This document shows, piece after piece, positions 61,985-64,000 of a stretch of 64,000 nucleotides of DNA. The DNA lies in NCBI GenBank assembly GCA_035294085.1, contig DATGLP010000023.1:98661-162660 (forward strand), in the 5' to 3' direction. Origin of the DNA: Acidimicrobiales bacterium (GTDB taxonomy: Bacteria; Actinomycetota; Acidimicrobiia; Acidimicrobiales; Bog-793). Position 1 is the stretch's first letter, and each line of letters starts with the position of its first letter. Made by a program: the position numbers and the translations under genes. Below the pieces are notes generated by a model. It was not told the origin of the DNA. It saw only the letters and a list, made by a program, of their open reading frames with translations, and did no database searches.

Positions 61985-62878
61985 GTGCAGCTCGTCGTCC
62001 TCGCCGCGGGGCACGGTCGGCGCTTCGGCGGCCTGAAGCAGCTGGCGCCCGTCGGCCCGAACGGCGAGGCCATCATGGACTATACGGCGCGTGCCGCCGA
62101 GGCCTGCGGCTACAGCGGGGTCGTCCTCGTCGTACGCGAGGAGATCCGCGAGGAGATCCTCGCCCACGTCCGGCGCCGCTGGCCGGCGACGCTCTCGGTC
62201 GCGATCGTCTGCCAGCCGGCGCGGCCTGGCACGGCGCAGGCCGTCCTGTCGGCCCGGCCGGCCGTCGAGGGCCCCTTCGGCGTGGCCAACGCCGACGACC
62301 TGTACGGCGAGGCGGCCCTAGGAACCCTCCTCGAGCACTTCTCGGCACCGACCAGCCAGCTCAGCGCGCGCGACCCGCTCGCGGCGAGCCGCCACCTCCT
62401 CGTCGCCTACCGGCTCGTGCGCACCGTGCTGACCGCCGGGCCGGTCACCCGCGGCCTGTGCGAGGTCGGCGAGGACGAGCAGCTGCTCCGCATCGTGGAG
62501 CACACGGTGCGCCTGCGCGACGACGGGCGCTTCGAGGCGGCCCCGCTCGCGAGGCCGGGCGCTACGGCGGCGGAGGTGCGCGAGCTCTCGGGCGACGAGC
62601 GCGTCTCGATGAACCTGTGGGGCTTCCACCCGCGCATGTTCGACCACCTCGCGTCGGCTCTCGAGCGCTTCGAGCCCGAGCGGGCGCCGCGCCCGGAGCT
62701 CCTCCTCCCCGACGTGGTGGGCGCCCTCGTCGAGTCGCGCGCCGACAGCGTCCACGTCGTCGACACCGAGGCGCGCTGCATCGGCGTCACGCACCGCGAG
62801 GACGTCGCGATCGTCCGGGAGGAGCTGGCCGTGCACGCCGGCGACCACGCGCCGCTGCGAGCCGCGCGCGGCCGCTGA
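61985..62878 (+). CDS. Sugar-phosphate nucleotidyltransferase-like protein
   Basis: A 297-residue GT-A fold NTP transferase. The nucleotide loop is LVVLAAGHGRRFGGLKQLAPVG (G-x-G-x-R-x12-K type, ~5-25), followed by RPGTAQAVLSAR and the metal Asp pair in GVANADDLYGEAAL (~98-104). The C-terminal half carries VSMNLWGFHPRMFDHL. The product could be an NDP-sugar or a cofactor precursor; neighbours do not tell. It is followed after one base by the CDF gene. Confidence 0.85.
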   Translation: MQLVVLAAGHGRRFGGLKQLAPVGPNGEAIMDYTARAAEACGYSGVVLVVREEIREEILAHVRRRWPATLSVAIVCQPARPGTAQAVLSARPAVEGPFGVANADDLYGEAALGTLLEHFSAPTSQLSARDPLAASRHLLVAYRLVRTVLTAGPVTRGLCEVGEDEQLLRIVEHTVRLRDDGRFEAAPLARPGATAAEVRELSGDERVSMNLWGFHPRMFDHLASALERFEPERAPRPELLLPDVVGALVESRADSVHVVDTEARCIGVTHREDVAIVREELAVHAGDHAPLRAARGR

Positions 62879-62879
62879 G

Positions 62880-63833
62880 GTGGCGCCGGCCACCCCGGAG
62901 CGGGCTCGCCGGCGAGCGGCGCGCCTCGGCGTCGCCCTCGCGGTCAACCTCGCGCTCGTCGTCGCCGAGGCGGTGGCGGGCGTCGTCGCCCACTCCGGCG
63001 CGCTCGTCGCGAACGCCGGCCACGACCTCACCGACGCCGTCGCCCTCGGCCTCGGCCTCGTCGCGGCGCGCCTCGTGCTGCGGTCGCCGACGCAGACGCG
63101 ATCGTTCGGCTTCCACCGCGCCACGATCCTCGCCGCGCTCGCGAACGTCGGTCTGCTCCTCGTCGTCACGGTGCTCATCGTGGCGGTCGGCGTGGCGCAC
63201 CTCCTGCGCCCGCCCCCCGTGGACGGCGGTCTCGTGGCGGTCATCGGCGGGTGCGCCCTCGCCGCGAACCTCGCCGCGGCGGCCGTCCTCCTCGAGGGGC
63301 GCGCCGACCTCAACGTGCGCGCCGCCGTCCTCCACCTGGCCGCCGACGCGGCAGCCTCCCTCGGCGTCCTCGCCGCCGGGATCGTCATCGCCGCGACCGG
63401 GCGCTTCGGCGCCCTCGACTCGGCGGTCTCCCTCGCCATCGCCGTCCTCGTGGCCGCGCAGGCCGTGCGCCTCGGTCGCGAGAGCGTCGACATCCTCCTC
63501 GAGGCCTCGCCCTCGGACCTCGACCTCGACGCGCTGCGGCGAGCGGTCCTCGCCGTCGACGCGGTGAGCGACGTGCACGACCTGCACTGCTGGAGCATCT
63601 CGAGCGACCTGCGGGCCCTGTCGGCCCACCTCGTGCTCGCCGGCCACCCGACGCTCGAGTCGGCCCAGCAGGTGGGCGAGGCGGTGAAGGCGACGCTCGC
63701 GAGCCGCTTCAACATCGCCCACGCCACCCTCGAGCTCGAGTGCGAGCGGTGCGCGGAGCCGGAGGCGACGACCTGCGCCATCGACGAGGGCCGCACCCCG
63801 GCTGCTCCGGGCGCGGCCGGCCGCGGTCGCTGA
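62880..63833 (+). CDS. Cation diffusion facilitator (CDF) metal exporter
   Basis: A 317-residue CDF transporter with six helices. The metal site is formed by ANAGHDLTDAVALGLGL in helix 2 (His/Asp...Asp) and LHLAADAAASLGVL in helix 5 (His...Asp). This pattern fits Zn2+ rather than the DxxxD of manganese types. The cytoplasmic domain is AVSDVHDLHCWSISSDLRALSAHLVL. The C-terminal tail has Cys in ECERCAEPEATTCAI. The GTG starts one base after the preceding stop. Confidence 0.92.
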   Translation: MAPATPERARRRAARLGVALAVNLALVVAEAVAGVVAHSGALVANAGHDLTDAVALGLGLVAARLVLRSPTQTRSFGFHRATILAALANVGLLLVVTVLIVAVGVAHLLRPPPVDGGLVAVIGGCALAANLAAAAVLLEGRADLNVRAAVLHLAADAAASLGVLAAGIVIAATGRFGALDSAVSLAIAVLVAAQAVRLGRESVDILLEASPSDLDLDALRRAVLAVDAVSDVHDLHCWSISSDLRALSAHLVLAGHPTLESAQQVGEAVKATLASRFNIAHATLELECERCAEPEATTCAIDEGRTPAAPGAAGRGR

Positions 63834-63842
63834 GGCCCCGCG

Positions 63843-64000
63843 CTACGGCAGGCGCAGCGGCGCGCCCGCGCCGCGCCCGGTGCCGAGGCGCTCGAGGGCC
63901 TCGAGGGCGGCACGAGCGATGCCGGGGCCGTCGAGGCCGAGGCGGGCGAGGATGGCGTCGGGCTTGTCGTGGGCGAGGTAGGCGGTGGGCACCCCGAGCA
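63843..64000 (-). CDS. dxs: 3' end of 1-deoxy-D-xylulose-5-phosphate synthase (partial)
   Basis: The last ~52 codons of a minus-strand gene entering from beyond the window. The end reads LGVPTAYLAHDKPDAILARL, then GLDGPGIARAALEALERL and a Gly/Ala/Arg tail ending LRLP. This matches the C-terminus of DXS (LGiPdxFieHG...lxxxxGLdaegIaxxi). DXS makes DXP from pyruvate and glyceraldehyde-3-phosphate for isoprenoids and thiamine. The fragment is short, so the call is likely but not certain. It is convergent with the CDF gene. Confidence 0.75.
   Translation of the reverse strand, partial: LGVPTAYLAHDKPDAILARLGLDGPGIARAALEALERLGTGRGAGAPLRLP

Overview
This window looks like a chromosomal segment of a flagellated, very GC-rich actinobacterium. 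Third codon positions are almost all G or C, GTG starts are common, and many genes overlap by 1 or 4 bases. Acidimicrobiia is my best guess, inferred from style and gene content; there is no rRNA or other marker in the window to prove it.

Region 1 (1-31.7 kb) is a nearly complete flagellar locus. It opens with a multidomain methyltransferase/glycosyltransferase, followed by flgB-flgC-fliE-fliF-fliG-fliH-fliI-fliJ, an NlpC/P60-transglycosylase wall hydrolase, fliK-flgD-flgE, then flbD-motA-motB-fliM-fliN-fliO-fliP-fliQ-fliR-flhB, then flhA, a degenerate FlhF-like gene, a small membrane protein, flgN-flgK-flgL-fliW-csrA. On the opposite strand lie fliD-fliS-fliT and a family-4 glycosyltransferase. 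No fliL, flgF, flgG, flagellin, chemotaxis or flagellar sigma-factor gene is visible. Four transcription units (flgB, flbD, flhA, fliD) share one sigma-28-like promoter, TNAAN4-N12-GYCGTTWG, placed about 77-86 bases before the start codon. A fifth copy lies 18 kb outside the locus, before a methyltransferase gene at 49.5 kb.

Region 2 (32.1-49.4 kb) is a pyrimidine and nucleoside catabolism island. A tightly packed seven-gene minus-strand operon encodes pseudouridine-5'-phosphate glycosidase, an eIF2B-like sugar-phosphate isomerase, a class III aminotransferase, an acylating semialdehyde dehydrogenase, beta-ureidopropionase, dihydropyrimidinase and an LLM-family (F420 or flavin) oxidoreductase. 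Together these would take pseudouridine phosphate or uracil through dihydrouracil, carbamoyl-beta-alanine and beta-alanine to acetyl-CoA. No conventional dihydropyrimidine dehydrogenase is present, so the LLM enzyme is a candidate uracil reductase. Divergently transcribed is a carbohydrate-type ABC importer, followed by uridine phosphorylase, a PurM-like protein, a LysR regulator, the likely ATPase of the importer and a phosphohexo/pentomutase.

Region 3 (49.5-57.3 kb) is a sensory and accessory stretch: the sigma-28-linked methyltransferase, a STAS protein, a DevS-like histidine kinase with a degenerate receiver-only partner, an amidase, CtaG, an SDR and a DedA protein. Four copies of a DosR-like box (about GKGACCTTCGGCNC) are scattered here.

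Region 4 (57.3-64 kb) holds mostly single housekeeping genes: alpha/beta hydrolase, RecB-like nuclease, PAP2 phosphatase, purE, a degenerate YdjC protein, GNAT, NifU-like, nucleotidyltransferase, CDF transporter and the 3' end of dxs. Many of these start a few bases after a TANNNT box, which suggests leaderless mRNAs. I saw no tRNA, rRNA, CRISPR array, insertion sequence or prophage.
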